DNA of 64,000 bases, from contig CM060731.1 of NCBI GenBank assembly GCA_030704615.1, positions 51,586,001 through 51,650,000 on the forward strand, in the 5' to 3' direction. The position numbers and the translations under genes are program-made. This DNA comes from Takakia lepidozioides. Its lineage: Eukaryota; Streptophyta; Takakiopsida; Takakiales; Takakiaceae. Shown here one piece after another: positions 22,227 to 34,122 of this stretch. The notes below the pieces were generated by a model. That model was given only the letters and a program-made list of their open reading frames with translations. It did not search any database and was not told the DNA's origin. The stretch's first letter is position 1. Each line of letters begins with the position of its first letter.

Positions 22227-23786
22227 TTGTGCATCCTAGCAATAGGAGCTCAAGCTGGTCCATCCCATAGCATTGGTCATGTAGATGGTGTGCATGACGA
22301 TCCGGAGATCAGTGAGGAGCTTGGTGGTGCTAAAGATGTGCATGAAGATGCAACAGTGTTGGTCTACCTTCGTATTAGAGAGACAGCAACTAGTGTGACT
22401 GCTAAGGAGAGAGATCGGATCCTACAACGAGCTAAGAGGTTCAAGTGGGAGGGGACTCACCTACTCCGAGTATGGGAGGATGGATGAGTGAGGATTGTGC
22501 CTCATCCAACACAACGAGCGCGATTGGTACGCCATGCCCATGAGGAGTTGGGACATTTTGGGGTGCGACGCACTCATAGTTTGCTGCAAGGACAATACTG
22601 GTGGCGGGGCATGCACACGGATGTGCAACAGTTAGTGGCAAGGTGCATGGTGTGTGATAGAGTGCGAGCTTCTTTCAATGCACCTACTCCACAATTGCAT
22701 CCTTTACCCATTATGGGTTTGGGCTATCGTTGGAGTCTTGACTTCGCAGGCCCATTGTCACTAACGATTCGCCATAACAAGTATGTGCTGGTGATGGTGG
22801 AACATTTCTCCAAGTGGATTGAACTGGTGGCATTGCCTGACAAGGCAAGTGAGGGGGCTACGTATGCATTCTTAGATCGAGTGCTTAACCAATTTGGTGC
22901 TCCAGCCGAGGTACTCACGGACCAGGGGAGAGAGTTCTTGGGGGAGTTTCAGGCTTTGTGTGAGCAAGCCTTGATAGATCACCGCACTACTTCTCGGGAT
23001 CATCCCGAGGCTGATGGCCTGGCAGAGAGGGTTGTACAAACAGTCAAGCGAGGCTTGCGCAAGTATGGCTTGCAGAAGGGACACTTAGGAGATTGGGACC
23101 TTCAATTACCTTGGTTGGCCATGGGCTACAAATTTAACAAACAAGCATCACTTGCCTCGTTCTCGCCTTATTTCCTTCTCTGTGGCCGAGAGCTTGATTT
23201 GTCTGCATCTATTCGCAGGGAGACTGCAGTAGTTCTCAACCTTGATGATCCGGATGTGTGGACACAAGCACGTGCCCAACGGGCAGAGTTGTTCAAGAGA
23301 GTCATGCCTATGGCTTTTGAGAACCTTGCTATTGCCCAACACCGAGACACATTGAGGTACGCCACTATACGTGGAGGTGGATATCGGCTAGGTGTTCGGC
23401 GTTTCCACCCTAGGGACTATGTGTATCTGCAGCAGACAACGCCTACGACTTTGGATGTCACAGCAGGGCGTGTGATTCTAAGGGTCCAGGAGGTGTTGCC
23501 TTCAGGAGTGTTGATTCTGGAGGGTCGAGATGACATGGTATGGAAGGACCATGTGCGCCATTGTGCGCCATGTCACCTTCCACATGTGGATGGGAGGATA
23601 GATCCCAACCTTGCAGTGGTACCTGCAGGGTTGCGTTGCATGCTATGTGGGCATGCTGGTGGTGCCGCGACCATGTTGGTGTGTGACAAATGCTCAAAGG
23701 GGTGGCACATGGGATGCTTGACACCGCCACTTGAGGAGGTTCCTAGTGGAGAATGGTTGTGTCCACGATGCCTTGGACATAGGTAG
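22227..23786 (+). pseudogene. Integrase with C-terminal PHD finger
   Basis: Same frame as RT, separated by TGA codons at 22206 and 22485. Main block 22488-23786: HHCC zinc site ('HAHEELGHFGVRRTHSLL' ... 'CMVCDRV'), catalytic core with D in 'SLDFAGPLS' (about 22739), D in 'VLTDQGREF' (22920-22922) and E in 'DGLAERVVQT' (23025-23027), then a GPY/F-less C-terminal region. The last 50 residues form a PHD finger: C-x2-C (CMLC), C-x2-C (CDKC), H-x2-C (WHMGC) and C-x2-C (CPRC), with the usual W two residues before the last pair ('GEWLCPRC'), 23632-23775. PHD fingers read histone H3 tails, so this may replace the chromodomain as a targeting module. Confidence 0.9.
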
Positions 23787-24030
23787 TGGGCATGACAATG
23801 GTGGAATTGACAAGTGATCCAAGGTCTAGCTGATGGGAGCTCAACGCCATGGATATTTAATTGAAGATCATGGATTGCAAGAAGGCGAGTAACGATGGGG
23901 CTACTTTTGCACCCGGCCTCTTGATCTATTGACTTTAGATACTGGGACATGTGCGATTGAAGACCAAGCGATGATTTTATTGAGATGGATACTTGTCAGC
24001 TATCCGGTGTTAGAGGGACCTAATCACCAG

Positions 24031-24136
24031 CTAGGGGGGCGATTGTGGCATAGCTTTCTAGGATTGTGTGCTTAGAATGTATGGTGGACAGCGATGTATG
24101 TTGTGGCACGATGCTTAGGTGCATGACAAGTCCATT
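24031..24136 (+). repeat. Polypurine tract and truncated 3' LTR
   Basis: CTAGGGGGGCGA (24031-24042) is a polypurine tract placed after the integrase gene. The LTR would begin TGTGGCATAGC at 24044. Only about 90 bases remain before sequence homologous to a PPR gene starts near 24136-24139, so the LTR is cut short. No second copy of this LTR start was found to the left. Confidence 0.6.
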
Positions 24137-25931
24137 GCCGCATCCAACCGCCCTGCACGGCCAAGAAGGTCCACCATACAACCGAAATGCTCCACTGAAG
24201 GAGTTAGATGATGGTCTCGACTCATGGCATGAAAGTAATGAAGACCTTCATGTTCTAGGTCAATTTGGCTACATGCTGAGAGAAGAGATGTGAAAGTGAT
24301 GCCATTTGGCTTGAAACCTTCCTGATGCAATTGTTCAAATAGTCGCACGGCCTCCCTACCACCCCCATGCTGAGCATATGCTGCGATCATGGCATTCCAT
24401 GAGACCATATCTCGTTTAGCCATATTGTTGAACACTTGACGTGCATCCTTTACACTCCCACATCTAGCATACATGCTAATAAGTGTATTATCCAGATTTA
24501 CGTATGACGTAATTCCAGCTTTCATTATATCGGCATGGACTTCTTTGCCTTTTCTTAGGGCTCCTATGTTGGCACACACATTGAGAACACAAATGAATGT
24601 GATTCTATCGGGCACCACCCCTTCCTGTTGCATTAGCTCATAGATCTCAAAAGCCTCCCTACCACATCCATGCTGTGCATATCCTGCAATCATGGCATTC
24701 CATGAGACCACATCTCCTTCAACCATATTGTCAAACACTTGATGCGAATCCTTCATGCTCCCACATTTGGCATACATGTCCAGCAAGATATTCTCCTGAA
24801 TGATATCTCGCACAATCCCACTTTTGATGATGTCAGCATGGACCTGCTTGCCATTTTCGAGGACTCCCAGGCTGGCACATGGATTCAAAATGCAAGTGAA
24901 TGTGACCCTGTCACGCATCACCCCTTCCCATTGCATTTGCTCATACACCTCAAATGCTTCCTTGCTGCACCCATGCTGAGCATATCCTGCGATCATGGCA
25001 TTCCACGAAAACACATCTCGTTGAGCCATACTGTCAAACACCTGGCGTGCATCCTTCATGCTCCCGCATTTGGCATACATGTCAGCAAGGGCAGTCTCCA
25101 GGACGCACACGCACTGAGAAGGCAAAGGAACATCACCCTATTGGGCATTACCCCTTCCCGATGCATTTGCTCATAGATTTTAAAAGCCTCCCTACCATGT
25201 CCATGCTGAGCATATCCCGCAATCATCGCACTCCATGAAACCACATCTCGTTTTGCCATATTGTCAAAGACTAGGCACGCATCCTCCATGCTCCCACATT
25301 TGGCATACATGTCAACAAGGGTATTCTCCAAAATGATGTCTACACGAATTCCACTTTTAATGATGTCAGCATGGACTCTCTGCCTTTCTCCATTGTTCCA
25401 TGACTCGCACATGCATTCAGAATACAAGTAAATGTAACCCTGTCCGGCATCACCCCTTCCCATCACATTTGCTCATAGGTCTTGAAAGCCTCCCTGGAAC
25501 AACCATGCTTGGCATATCCTGCTATCATTATAGTCCAGGTAACCAAAGTTCGTTCAGGCATTTTGTCAAACACATCGCGTGCATCCACCACGCACTCCCG
25601 CACTTTGGATTATGTGCGCATGAACCTGCTTTCCCACTGCTAGGGCTTTCATGTTGATGCACTCCTGCAAGAGACATACGTATGTATTGGAGTCTGCCTG
25701 GATGCCTTGTTGGTTCAACGTAAGCAGCGCCTCCTTCAGCCGTCCAGCCTTACATAATGTTCGCACAGCCTCACAAGTGGAAAAAGAGTTCTTGGTGACT
25801 CTTTCAATCCGAGTGGGGATGGTGGGAATCGGACCCTCACTGTCAGTCTGATGTCCAGCAAACAGTGTATGATTCAAGCCCGCCCTCCTGCATGACATGA
25901 CAAAGTTAAGGCTCTTCATTAGAACCTTCAC
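24136..25931 (-). pseudogene. PPR (PLS-type) pseudogene, copy 1
   Basis: Minus-strand PPR sequence in at least three frames: N-terminal 25931-25566 ('VRTLCKAGRLKEALLTLNQQ', 'LLQECINMKALAVGKQVHAH'), then 25466-25056 and 25125-24136. Repeats have the PLS pattern 'MYAKCGSMKDARQVFD', 'VSWNAMIAGYAQHGCGREAF' and 'EGV-PDRITFICVLN-CA'. It ends in 'VEHFGCMVDLLGRAGRLDAA', the beginning of the E region. The rest of E and the DYW domain are missing, because the retrotransposon LTR joins here. Intact relatives bind organellar RNA for editing. Closest relative in the window is copy 3 (54.3-56.9 kb). Confidence 0.85.
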
Positions 25932-26089
25932 ACTTCAACTCACATGGTACATCTCAAAGCTCCTAGGCATTTCCAACCAAGGACAGGAGTCTTGCTACAT
26001 ATTAACAGGATTATGAAATGTCACATATACTGAGGATATATGTAATTCTACCTATTCGATTTGAAACCCTTGAATCATCATTAGAACAA

Positions 26090-27610
26090 TACCCGTTATA
26101 TTCTTGATCTCAGCTAGCTCTGCTGTCAACCAAGGAGGTTTTGACAAACCCTCAATCCAGAGAACCTCCTTTGTGCACTTATGCCTGATGTCTGATGATC
26201 TTCGACTTTTCTGTCGAAAGTGTGAGTGGGTAACTAATTAGCCGTAATTTTCACAAGAGATTGACAGAGACCAGGCACCAACCTCCAAGGCTACAAGCCA
26301 GTATTATATAACAGTAGTCATTTTCTGGAAACAGGGAGTCACTTTTGCCGCTTTCTCAAGGGAAAAGCTAAATCGTCATTGATCGCAGCACATGGAGATA
26401 AAAATCCATTCCATGCCTGAACAGGATCGTTGCTCCACCCATGTTTCCATACTGGTCCAACAAATCTCAGCACTCACCCGCAATACTTGTGTCACAAGTC
26501 CTCCTTGACAAAATCTTTCACGTCCTAAATGAAGATAGCCTCACCTTCTCGAACCCTTTGTCCCACCACTGTGAAGGATTTGAGAAGAAATCTGGCTGCC
26601 TGCGCTCACTGCTGGTCCTGTGTGCAAGAACCGAAAGAACATGATCATTCGTCAGCCTCCAATTTACATCCCTTCCTGTTGAGGAATGCTGCCGTGGTTT
26701 TGGAAAGAATTCTCTCAGTTAGTTTGGGCTCTTTGTGTCATGCACAAAGAAACCACCAACATACCACAATAACTACAGATGCCGCAAAAGATACTAAGGA
26801 ACTTGTTATGCCCAATCCTTCACACCAGGTCGATTGACTTACTTTCCTCCATGAGCTGTGTTGGACAACACTCTGTCCTTCCACAGTAATCTGCAGGCAC
26901 ACCAGATTCTCGTCTCTTGTCTTGAAACTTGACTTGAGCACCAGAAGTCGCTTTAGCAGAGAAGTACTCTGGAATGCATCCATGATCCCATTTTATCCAT
27001 AACCTGCTAGCAACATCTGCTTCCACCCAACTTTGAATTGAAGGTACATCCTTTGAGGGCGGATGTGCTGCCAAAGCAGTTCTGCACTTATTGCTTGGCC
27101 TGCATAAAAACACCACTATAACATAGATGTTTAGCATGTCCTAATTGCATGAGCCTTACTACGGAAAGTATAGGCTCTCAATTAAACTGATCTCTCTTTC
27201 ACTCACTTCGACAAGCATTGCAACAGGCAGGCAGAGCAATCGTCACGTCTGTGTAAGATTGTAGGCCAGAGCACAAGTGCGGGGATCAACATTATCCTTT
27301 CTAGCACGATGTCTAAGTGAAAATTTCATGAACACACATTTTCATGTAACCGGGTAGCCTTTGGTTGAGCTCGAACGAACTATTACGTTTCTAGACACTG
27401 GTGGGTAGAAAACCGACAACCGCCCCCTGTCGAGTCTCCTAGTATGGGACAAGGACAAATCCCTCCAACAGAGATATAGGATGTATGTCCGTACCTTTGA
27501 TCGGTTCGTCTGGTGGCTGGGGAGGCCCGGAGAGCGGATGCCCATTTCAGCTCCACAGCCTGGCTCCTCAATCTTCTAAATCATATGAGGCCTCCCGCCC
27601 TTTCACCGTA
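26090..27610 (-). repeat. Upstream block shared by the PPR units (copy 1)
   Basis: Blocks near 26095-26210, 26520-26640, 26740-26810 and 27490-27610 resemble sequence upstream of copies 2 and 3, in the same order. Examples: the minus-strand peptide pattern 'CTKEVLWIEGL' near 26150; the segment around 'CCTCAATGAAGATA'-like 26525; and 27491-27610 ('GGTGGCTGGGGAGG' ... 'AATCTTCTA-AT-ATATG'), which matches 57920-58100. It appears to be promoter, 5' leader or upstream exon duplicated together with the PPR gene. Confidence 0.6.
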
Positions 27611-29650
27611 AAAATAAGACATGACCTTGAGTATCGCCTCTATACTTATTGTTATTAAATAATCTATTTTTATTTTTATTTTTATTTATTTTTAATATTT
27701 TTTGCTATCAACATATCTCATCAATTAGGAGGAGCTGTTATGCGACGACCCTATTGTTTATAAATGTCACAATATGTGACACTAATATTAAATATGTATT
27801 AAGTGGGAAACCTTGGAGTTCTTGCGAGACCATGAGGCTTTAAGCCTTGAAAGAAGTCCTAAAGTGATGGGGATGAAAATTGACACTTAGCACCAACAAT
27901 AGATTGAGCAAAGGATCCCTACTGGGACCCTACTGGGAGCGTAATTATTTTTTGGAATTCCTTGATACTATCAAAATGATACCATAGTATTGTCATGAAT
28001 TCCAAGGATTGAAGAGTCCATAGAATAAGAGCATGATAGAATGAGTAGGTTGCATGGGAGATTCTTAAAATTCCTAGTAAAAGTCGTCAATGAGGTCCAT
28101 GCTTTTCCGGGACATGCATCAACACTCATCTCTTCAAAGCATTCGCAGCTATTATCGAGTCTGAATTCAAATACTAGAACCATATAATCGAAATTAATAC
28201 ACTAGAGCCACGCAAGCTATATAGAAGATCTCTCTCCTAGCTAGCCCAATATTTAGAGTTTGTTCTCATTTGAACTAAATCCATGTTGCTAATTCAGAAG
28301 TTGTCTTGATGGGCATTAATATCTTTAAATCTTTGATTTCATCGTGAATTCCACTACTGAGTCTTGATATATATTGTTTGGTCATGTAGGACAAAACAAT
28401 TTAATTAGTTTGCAAATGGTAATGTAGGATGTGAATATAATTGTTATCCTAGAATGCATTTTTGTAGAACAAAACAACTAGGTCTTTTATTTATAAACAC
28501 ACTAGCGCTTCATGGGTAGGTATGATGTTTGATAGTTAACATCGATGTGAGATATTATTACTTTGACATGCACCAAACTGGACTTATCATCAATTACTAC
28601 ATGGTATCTCTTTATTTGTTGTATTGTTCTCTAATATCTCTCCTATTGATAGAATGAAATCACTATTAACTTTTAGAGACCTGGAGGGCTAGGTGTTGAA
28701 ATACTTTACCTACATTTCCTCCTAATGCCTTTTCTCACAGTTACAAAATTATACTATATATTGATCTACAACATAGTGACTAATTGTTTGCAAGAAATAT
28801 TTTCACTAGTGATATTCTAAACAATATCCAAAACATAAATATATTTTAGTACACAATCTGATGCGAATAACATTAATACTTGTGTCTCTAAATAGTTTAA
28901 TTTACATGTGCTACTTATACAAATTTTGTGTTGCAAAATGGGTATGAAAAGAAGAACTTTATACGGTTGTGGAGAAAATATCTCCTTTTCCAAACTTGCC
29001 TTCTTACAATGCATGCATAGGTCTTGCTCATGCATAAGCCCAAACTGTCCTCAACTATAGAATACAGTAATGTGGACAAGTCAGGAGATCATCACTAGGA
29101 TCTCGACTAGATTGTTCCATGGGCAACACTGGACCCCAAGATCCAAAGGTGTGTACATTGACAGTGAATATTGCTACAGACCTTCAAACGTTTTTCAAGG
29201 AGCAATTGTCAATATTAGAAGAGGGAATGTCGAAGAAATTAGAGGTACAATGTACTAATAAATTGGAAATGTAGTTTGGTGTTGTATGCTTCATAACTAT
29301 GGAAGTCGTCAATAGCTATAAATACCTTGTCTGCATGGACCCATCAGACTCATTGTTTGTATGTAGTTTGTTTCAATTCATGTGATACTCCAACCGTATG
29401 CCCCTTACAACATCCAGTGGTGTTTGTCCCTACTCCTGCAAGAAATTTGTGATGCACGAAGCAGTGGTCTCAAGCTATGAGACCTTGAACCTTGTGGACT
29501 CACTATAAATTCATAGACTAATTAATTGACCCTTCATGAGCAACTTCTAGAGGAAAGTGGGACTGGAGGGGAGGGGAGGGGAAGGTGAAACAACAATTAG
29601 CTACCTTGGCAACAACAAAAGCATTCAAGGAAAGAGATGGTGATAAGGGT
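27611..29650. other. AT-rich gene-free stretch
   Basis: AT-rich, with a (TTTTTA)n-like run at 27660-27700. No ORF with recognisable content, no RNA gene and no terminal repeats seen. Confidence 0.5.
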
Positions 29651-29651
29651 G

Positions 29652-29897
29652 TCAATGACTGTTACCAATGTTATTTGAATTCCCATTTCCATGAAGCTGG
29701 GTGGAGGCATCGCTGCCTAATGGTGAACTTTGTCCATTCACCATACCTGAGAAAGGATTACTAAGCACAGTTGCTGGGTCTGGCATTTTGTTTTCCAGCT
29801 CACCTAATTCCAGTAACAGCTCATCCAAACGTCCATTCAGGCCTGCCGACTTGTCTGCAACCTTTTCGCAGCCCTGGAACCCACAACTTATGAGCAT
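29652..29897 (-). CDS. Possible terminal exon of an unidentified gene
   Basis: An 81-codon minus-strand ORF from an ATG at 29897. It reads as a helical segment ('CEKVADKSAGLNGRLDELLL', 'ELGELENKMPDPATVL') followed by a Ser/Asn/Gly-rich tail ending GNSNNIGNSH. A polypyrimidine stretch with AG upstream would allow it to be a last exon. Composition is protein-like rather than random, but no family was recognised and no partner exon was found within 2 kb. Confidence 0.3.
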   Translation of the reverse strand: MLISCGFQGCEKVADKSAGLNGRLDELLLELGELENKMPDPATVLSNPFSGMVNGQSSPLGSDASTQLHGNGNSNNIGNSH

Positions 29898-29899
29898 TT

Positions 29900-31040
29900 T
29901 CTAGAACCAAATGCCAATCTCAGCCTAGGAGGGATAATGAAGAATAATCAGGGTAGTAACATTCACAACACTAGTTTGCAAGGCGACGATCCAGATAAAC
30001 AACACTTGAGTCCTACTATTCTAGGCAATGTCAATGCAAATATTGGATAATCTTTTAAGTTTGACACGAAAAGTTGTGATAGAAATCCATGGCTTGTCTA
30101 TGTGGAAAATGCTTGTAGATGCATTGGAATATCTCTCTTGGCGTTTGCAACAGATGATGCTTAGGCAGCACTTGTGCCAAGAACATTGTCTTGACATTAA
30201 GAGTTCATCAGTATAAATTACCTGCTTTGGCAAAAGAGAATCCATGTGCAATCACTAGTGCATCTGATAGAGCAATCTTTCTGTGCAAGAGGCCTTCTGC
30301 AAATGTGATGATCAGTAGAGCTCTGCACCAAGTAGCCTTCAATCTAATTTGCAGTGGACTCACTTTTATTTCTTTTTTCCTCCTCTGATTTCCTAATTCT
30401 TCCGCTCCGTCTAATGATGGCTGTGGCTATTTTGTTTCACATTGTATGTCACGATATGAAGTGGATGACCCTCCCGAGAGACAAAGATAGGAGAGAAAGG
30501 AAGTTGTGGCTTGTAACCGCTCATGCCTCCTGATGACCCAAAGCGAAAGGTCCCAAGTATTATTTTCAACATCAACTATTATAAAGTCTGTAGATCAAAT
30601 GTTGCAAGACCAAAGTTCTGATTGGTCAGAAAGCTTTGTTGATATTTCAAAGGCTCTAGTCCTGATTTGACCATTGTGCACAAGGCTGTCTTTCAAGGCC
30701 AAAATCTTGCAATAGAAAGATGTTTAACCATGTTCTCTACATTTGGAGCTTTGCTACAATCCATAAAATCATAGTAATCTTTCAAGAGGATGTAACTAAC
30801 AAGTAGGTGACAAGTCTTCTAACCGCCAGCGTGTACGTTGGGCTTGCTCTATCTCTTTTGTGTTCCCAATTTGTATTAGAATCAGTTCTTGCTTCAGTGA
30901 CAAAAAAGATCCAACTGATCAGTTGAAAATAATTGCCAAGAGGCAGATATGAATGGCCACATGATAATTTGAATTTATTTCTACATCTTTTTCTACCTGG
31001 TTGTGAATGAAATAATGCAGGTCAGTGGGATAATGGCGGA
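29900..31040. other. Gene-free stretch upstream of the zinc-finger gene
   Basis: Short ORFs only. Nothing supported; it may hold the promoter and 5' exons of the plus-strand gene at 31.3 kb. Confidence 0.3.
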
Positions 31041-31951
31041 ATTTGGAGGTTCACCTTTCCACTAGATCTAGACCCCGCTTCATCAAGTCAGATCCTAGGA
31101 ATGACACCAAGTTCGTCGGGATGTTGAACAGTTCTCCACCTCCGCTTGAACAAGGTTTGTTGCTTAAGCTTTCCTCATATAAAATGGACTCCTTTAATGA
31201 TCTCCCCAACATGTTGATAGCTTACTTTGCATATTACATGTTTTGAGCTCTGACGATATCAAAACTATACAGTACCTCCGGGTATAGAATGCAGTCATCA
31301 TCGCCCAACTACTGGACAGTTTCCAAAAGCAACGCCAATCACACTGGACACACATGCCGCGAATGTCGTGGTACCATCTTTGTCAACGAATCGATCTTTG
31401 TGCGTGATGGACGCAAAATCCGTCTCTTCTATCACGAGAAATGTTTTTCTGGGGACGCAGATCCCCGAACACAGGGGAGTAGCTCCTACAACGATAGATG
31501 GCAGCAAATCAGCAGCGAAGCTCCAATCAACAAGGGATATGGGAAGTGGTGGACAAGCGAATATGGGTATCATGGGGCGCCAACAAACATAAACCCATGT
31601 TCAGTTGGGCCGTCGCCTTCACTGAGAAAGGGGAGTGGGACTTCCAGAGAAGGTAAGCAATTAGCAGAAACACTCCCAATGGATGAGTCAAAGTTCAGGG
31701 GTCCAATAGATAGAATGGAGGGGACTTCAAGGGAGACTGTTTTTGGAAGCAGTAGATCTGTAATAGAGAAATTGAGGAAATCTGGACTTGGTAGTTGTAG
31801 TACGAGTATGAATGAATCCTCACAAAGCTTAGATGATTCTTTGAAGTCTTTAACAATAGACATTACTCCTGTCAGTCTAATTGATCGCAGGGCACCTAAA
31901 CCGGATGTTATAGGGACCATCACCATTTTCCTTGGAGATCAAGAGAAGTAG
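31040..31951 (+). CDS. C2HC zinc-finger protein (PARP-finger-like), partial gene model
   Basis: Main ORF 31289-31951 (220 codons). It opens with 'PNYWTVSKSNANHTGHTC', then C-x2-C (CREC), 'VRDGRKIRLFYHEKCF' with H-x2-C, giving C-x2-C-x22-H-x2-C, then 'SGDADPRTQ' and a Ser-rich tail ending 'VIGTITIFLGDQEK'. The arrangement resembles a shortened PARP-type finger. I recall plant proteins with the same 'DGRKIRLFYHE-CFSG-ADPRTQ' block, but not their function. A likely upstream exon in the same frame (about 31043-31154, 'RPRFIKSDPRNDTKFVGML') ends at a CAAG|GTTTGT donor. The phases do not join cleanly to the AG at 31271-31272, so the model is incomplete. Confidence 0.55.
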
Positions 31952-32698
31952 CAACATATTTAGACTACACAAACTCTTACCTTTCGGATTGAATGTCTAT
32001 AGCAGTTTCAGCAATTTTATACCTAGACAGTGGGCCACTGGTGACATCTTCAGTTCAATCATCAATGAGGCTGTTGCCGTGGAAAGAAAGATGGTAATCG
32101 GTCCCATACACTGACTTCAAGTGAAGAAATGTCACTTGAGTGACAACTGCGGGATCTAATCTCACATTCATGTATGTGCCCATCTGTATTCTGCTTACAA
32201 TCCATGAGGTCGATGCATTCCATTTCTTTCCCAGTCCCTTGGGACAATGCTTGGTTCCTCCGCAGGGAGAGGGCAGGGAGACAACCACCCACATTGTAAG
32301 ACAAATCCGAGAAAACGTCTCCCAAGGATTGTTTCTTATCATTCCATGTGGATAGTCTCAATTTCCATGTGATTTGAATTATATGTTTTGTCATTGCATA
32401 ATACTAGAGGGGTAGAACATGGGTTGCTATCTCAGACATTCAACGGCGGATTTGCGTATTTCTTTTCTTCATTGGCTATCCATGGTCGAACCCCATGGTC
32501 AAGGGGTAAGCCCAATGTACAATCTCCTATGTATCCAAGTAAGTCTCCCATGTCAAGGCCCGATTTAATTTATTCCATGAATTTATTGAGTAGTAATAAA
32601 TCCAATCGTTATTGATATATCTCGTCGAGGCTCCAATCATTGTCCCGGGAAAGCCCACTTTGCTATTTTTGCAATCTCCCTTGTCAAGGCTTCATATA
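31952..32698. other. Gene-free stretch
   Basis: 3' flank of the zinc-finger gene. Short antisense ORFs (32055-32394) are not protein-like. Short direct repeats of 'CTTTGCTATTTTT' and 'CCCATGTCAAGGC/CCTTGTCAAGGC' occur near 32550 and 32670, adjacent to the next element. Confidence 0.35.
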
Positions 32699-33246
32699 CC
32701 GTCCCTGGACAACGGATTAGACATTTTTGCGCCTAATAATAAAATCAATCAATCAGAAAATTAGGCATGTTTTGAAAACATTTTCTCAAATTAGGCATCT
32801 TCATGCTATAATTTTTTTAGAATTAGGCACATGAGAAGAGAAAACATTTATTCTCTTAAGAATAAAATTACAAAATAGACACCCAATGCCCATGGGCCTT
32901 CCAAGCTCCAATAACCTTTCATTTCCTTTGAAACCCTAAAAATGCCCCTCTTTGTTGTACGCGGTGCTCCAAGGCTCAAGTTGGTATAGGCAAGCTCTCC
33001 CTTCGCTCTCACACTTTAGGTGAGTTCAATATTGATAGTCCACACTAGTGTAGCCAAGTTGGTACAAGGCTTTGTTACATTGGTCATTGGGTAGGCACGC
33101 TGGTACATGGCTTTGGAATTTTTGGGCATTAGGCACTTTGGTCCCATAATTTCCAACAATTAGGCCAAAATCTGAAAAAATTCACAGAATTGATTAGGCA
33201 CTTTTATTTTGAATTAATTATCGCCTAATCCGTTGTCCAGGGACGG
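32699..33246. mobile_element. 548-bp TIR element (MITE) with TA target duplication
   Basis: Perfect 22-bp terminal inverted repeats, CCGTCCCTGGACAACGGATTAG at 32699-32720 and its complement at 33225-33246, each flanked by TA. A TA duplication and non-coding 0.5-kb length fit a Tc1/mariner (Stowaway-like) MITE. Internally several TTAGGCA motifs repeat. No transposase. Confidence 0.85.
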
Positions 33247-33739
33247 TATTGATGTATCCACTTTGCTATTTTTCGTGAATTTCGAGCGACCAGGAGTACT
33301 TGAAATTCCGGTGTTCGCAGTGCGTTTAGATTTACGGCCCTCTAGGAGGTTATTTTTTCCTCAACTATATCCCCCGTTCCATCAATAAAGTTTTCTCAAG
33401 GCCTCCATCCCCTGTTCTGTAATTATAAAAGAAAATAGAAGAAGAAAAGAGGCACCGCTCTCTAACCAAGGAGAATCACTTGACAATCCTTGTCAAGTGG
33501 AAACGATCAAAAAACATGTGTCATGGTGATCCCAAGTTAATAATCAACTTGGCAGTAGTAAATCTCTTTAGGCCACCACTGAATCAACAAGGTTTTCTTC
33601 GGGCACACATGTTTTAATGGAATGGAGCCCAGAAGCATTGTGACCATATTACCTCTTGGGGTCGTGAGGCGCAATTAGCCCCAATGGACCTCCATGGAAA
33701 TGAGTTTATATTGTTTGCATTGCAATCGAAGAAAGAAAG
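33247..33739. other. Gene-free stretch between two small transposons
   Basis: No ORF, RNA gene or repeat structure supported. Sequence right after the MITE (CTTTGCTATTTTT) repeats sequence before it, consistent with insertion between two related short repeats. Confidence 0.35.
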
Positions 33740-33897
33740 CGTGACTCCTCCTCAAGGAAGCATAAATTATGGTGTCTCTTGATCCTGAAGGGCTACCTAC
33801 TGCCTTTCGGCTGGAAGGTGGACATTGGACACCATTGCGATACACCCACAACCACTTCCGAGGCGGTATATGCCCATTACCACTGGGCTACAAATTG
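33740..33897 (-). repeat. tRNA-derived SINE, copy 1
   Basis: On the minus strand it begins GTAGCCCAGTGGTAATGGGC, an RNA polymerase III A box (TAGCCCAGTGGT), and continues with a degraded B-box region, then body sequence ending in 'ATAATTTATGC...GAGGAGT'. It aligns end to end with the better-preserved copy at 35755-35890. Confidence 0.65.
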
Positions 33898-34029
33898 GTT
33901 GTCCATTTGCGATCACAGCAGGTACAAGTACCCCATCAAAATGGTTGGAAATAATTTTCTGAGGCTTTCGAAAGAGCTGCATAACCTACCGCACTCCATT
34001 GTACGCAAGCCTGCAATGGATTATGTCCT

Positions 34030-34095
34030 TATCTGTGGGTCAAGAGACACCATAAATTACACTTCCTTCGGGAGGCGTCATATATATATATATAT
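34030..34095 (+). repeat. SINE 3' fragment in inverted orientation, ending in (TA)n
   Basis: The complement of GACACCATAAATTACACTTC...GGGAGGCGTCAT matches the 3' body of the SINE at 33740-33897 in opposite orientation. It is followed by a (TA)n run at 34081-34095, as in the 35.75-kb copy (TATAATATGACGTC). Two oppositely oriented SINE pieces about 150 bases apart. Confidence 0.55.
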
Positions 34096-34122
34096 GTCCT
34101 TATGCCCGTAAGCAAGCCAATA

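Larger units (their letters stand above)
16441..24136 (+). mobile_element. Ty3/gypsy retrotransposon carrying a cytosine DNA methyltransferase and a PHD finger
   Basis: Plus-strand element in the order gag (two zinc knuckles) - protease - C5-cytosine methyltransferase - reverse transcriptase - RNase H - integrase - PHD finger - polypurine tract - truncated 3' LTR. RT/RNase H before integrase defines Ty3/gypsy. The coding sequence alternates among three frames and contains several stops, so this copy is dead, but each domain remains readable. No chromodomain is present; a PHD finger takes its place after the integrase. Methyltransferase-bearing retrotransposons have been reported from dinoflagellates and a charophyte alga; I do not know of the PHD combination in a land plant. 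Confidence 0.85.
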
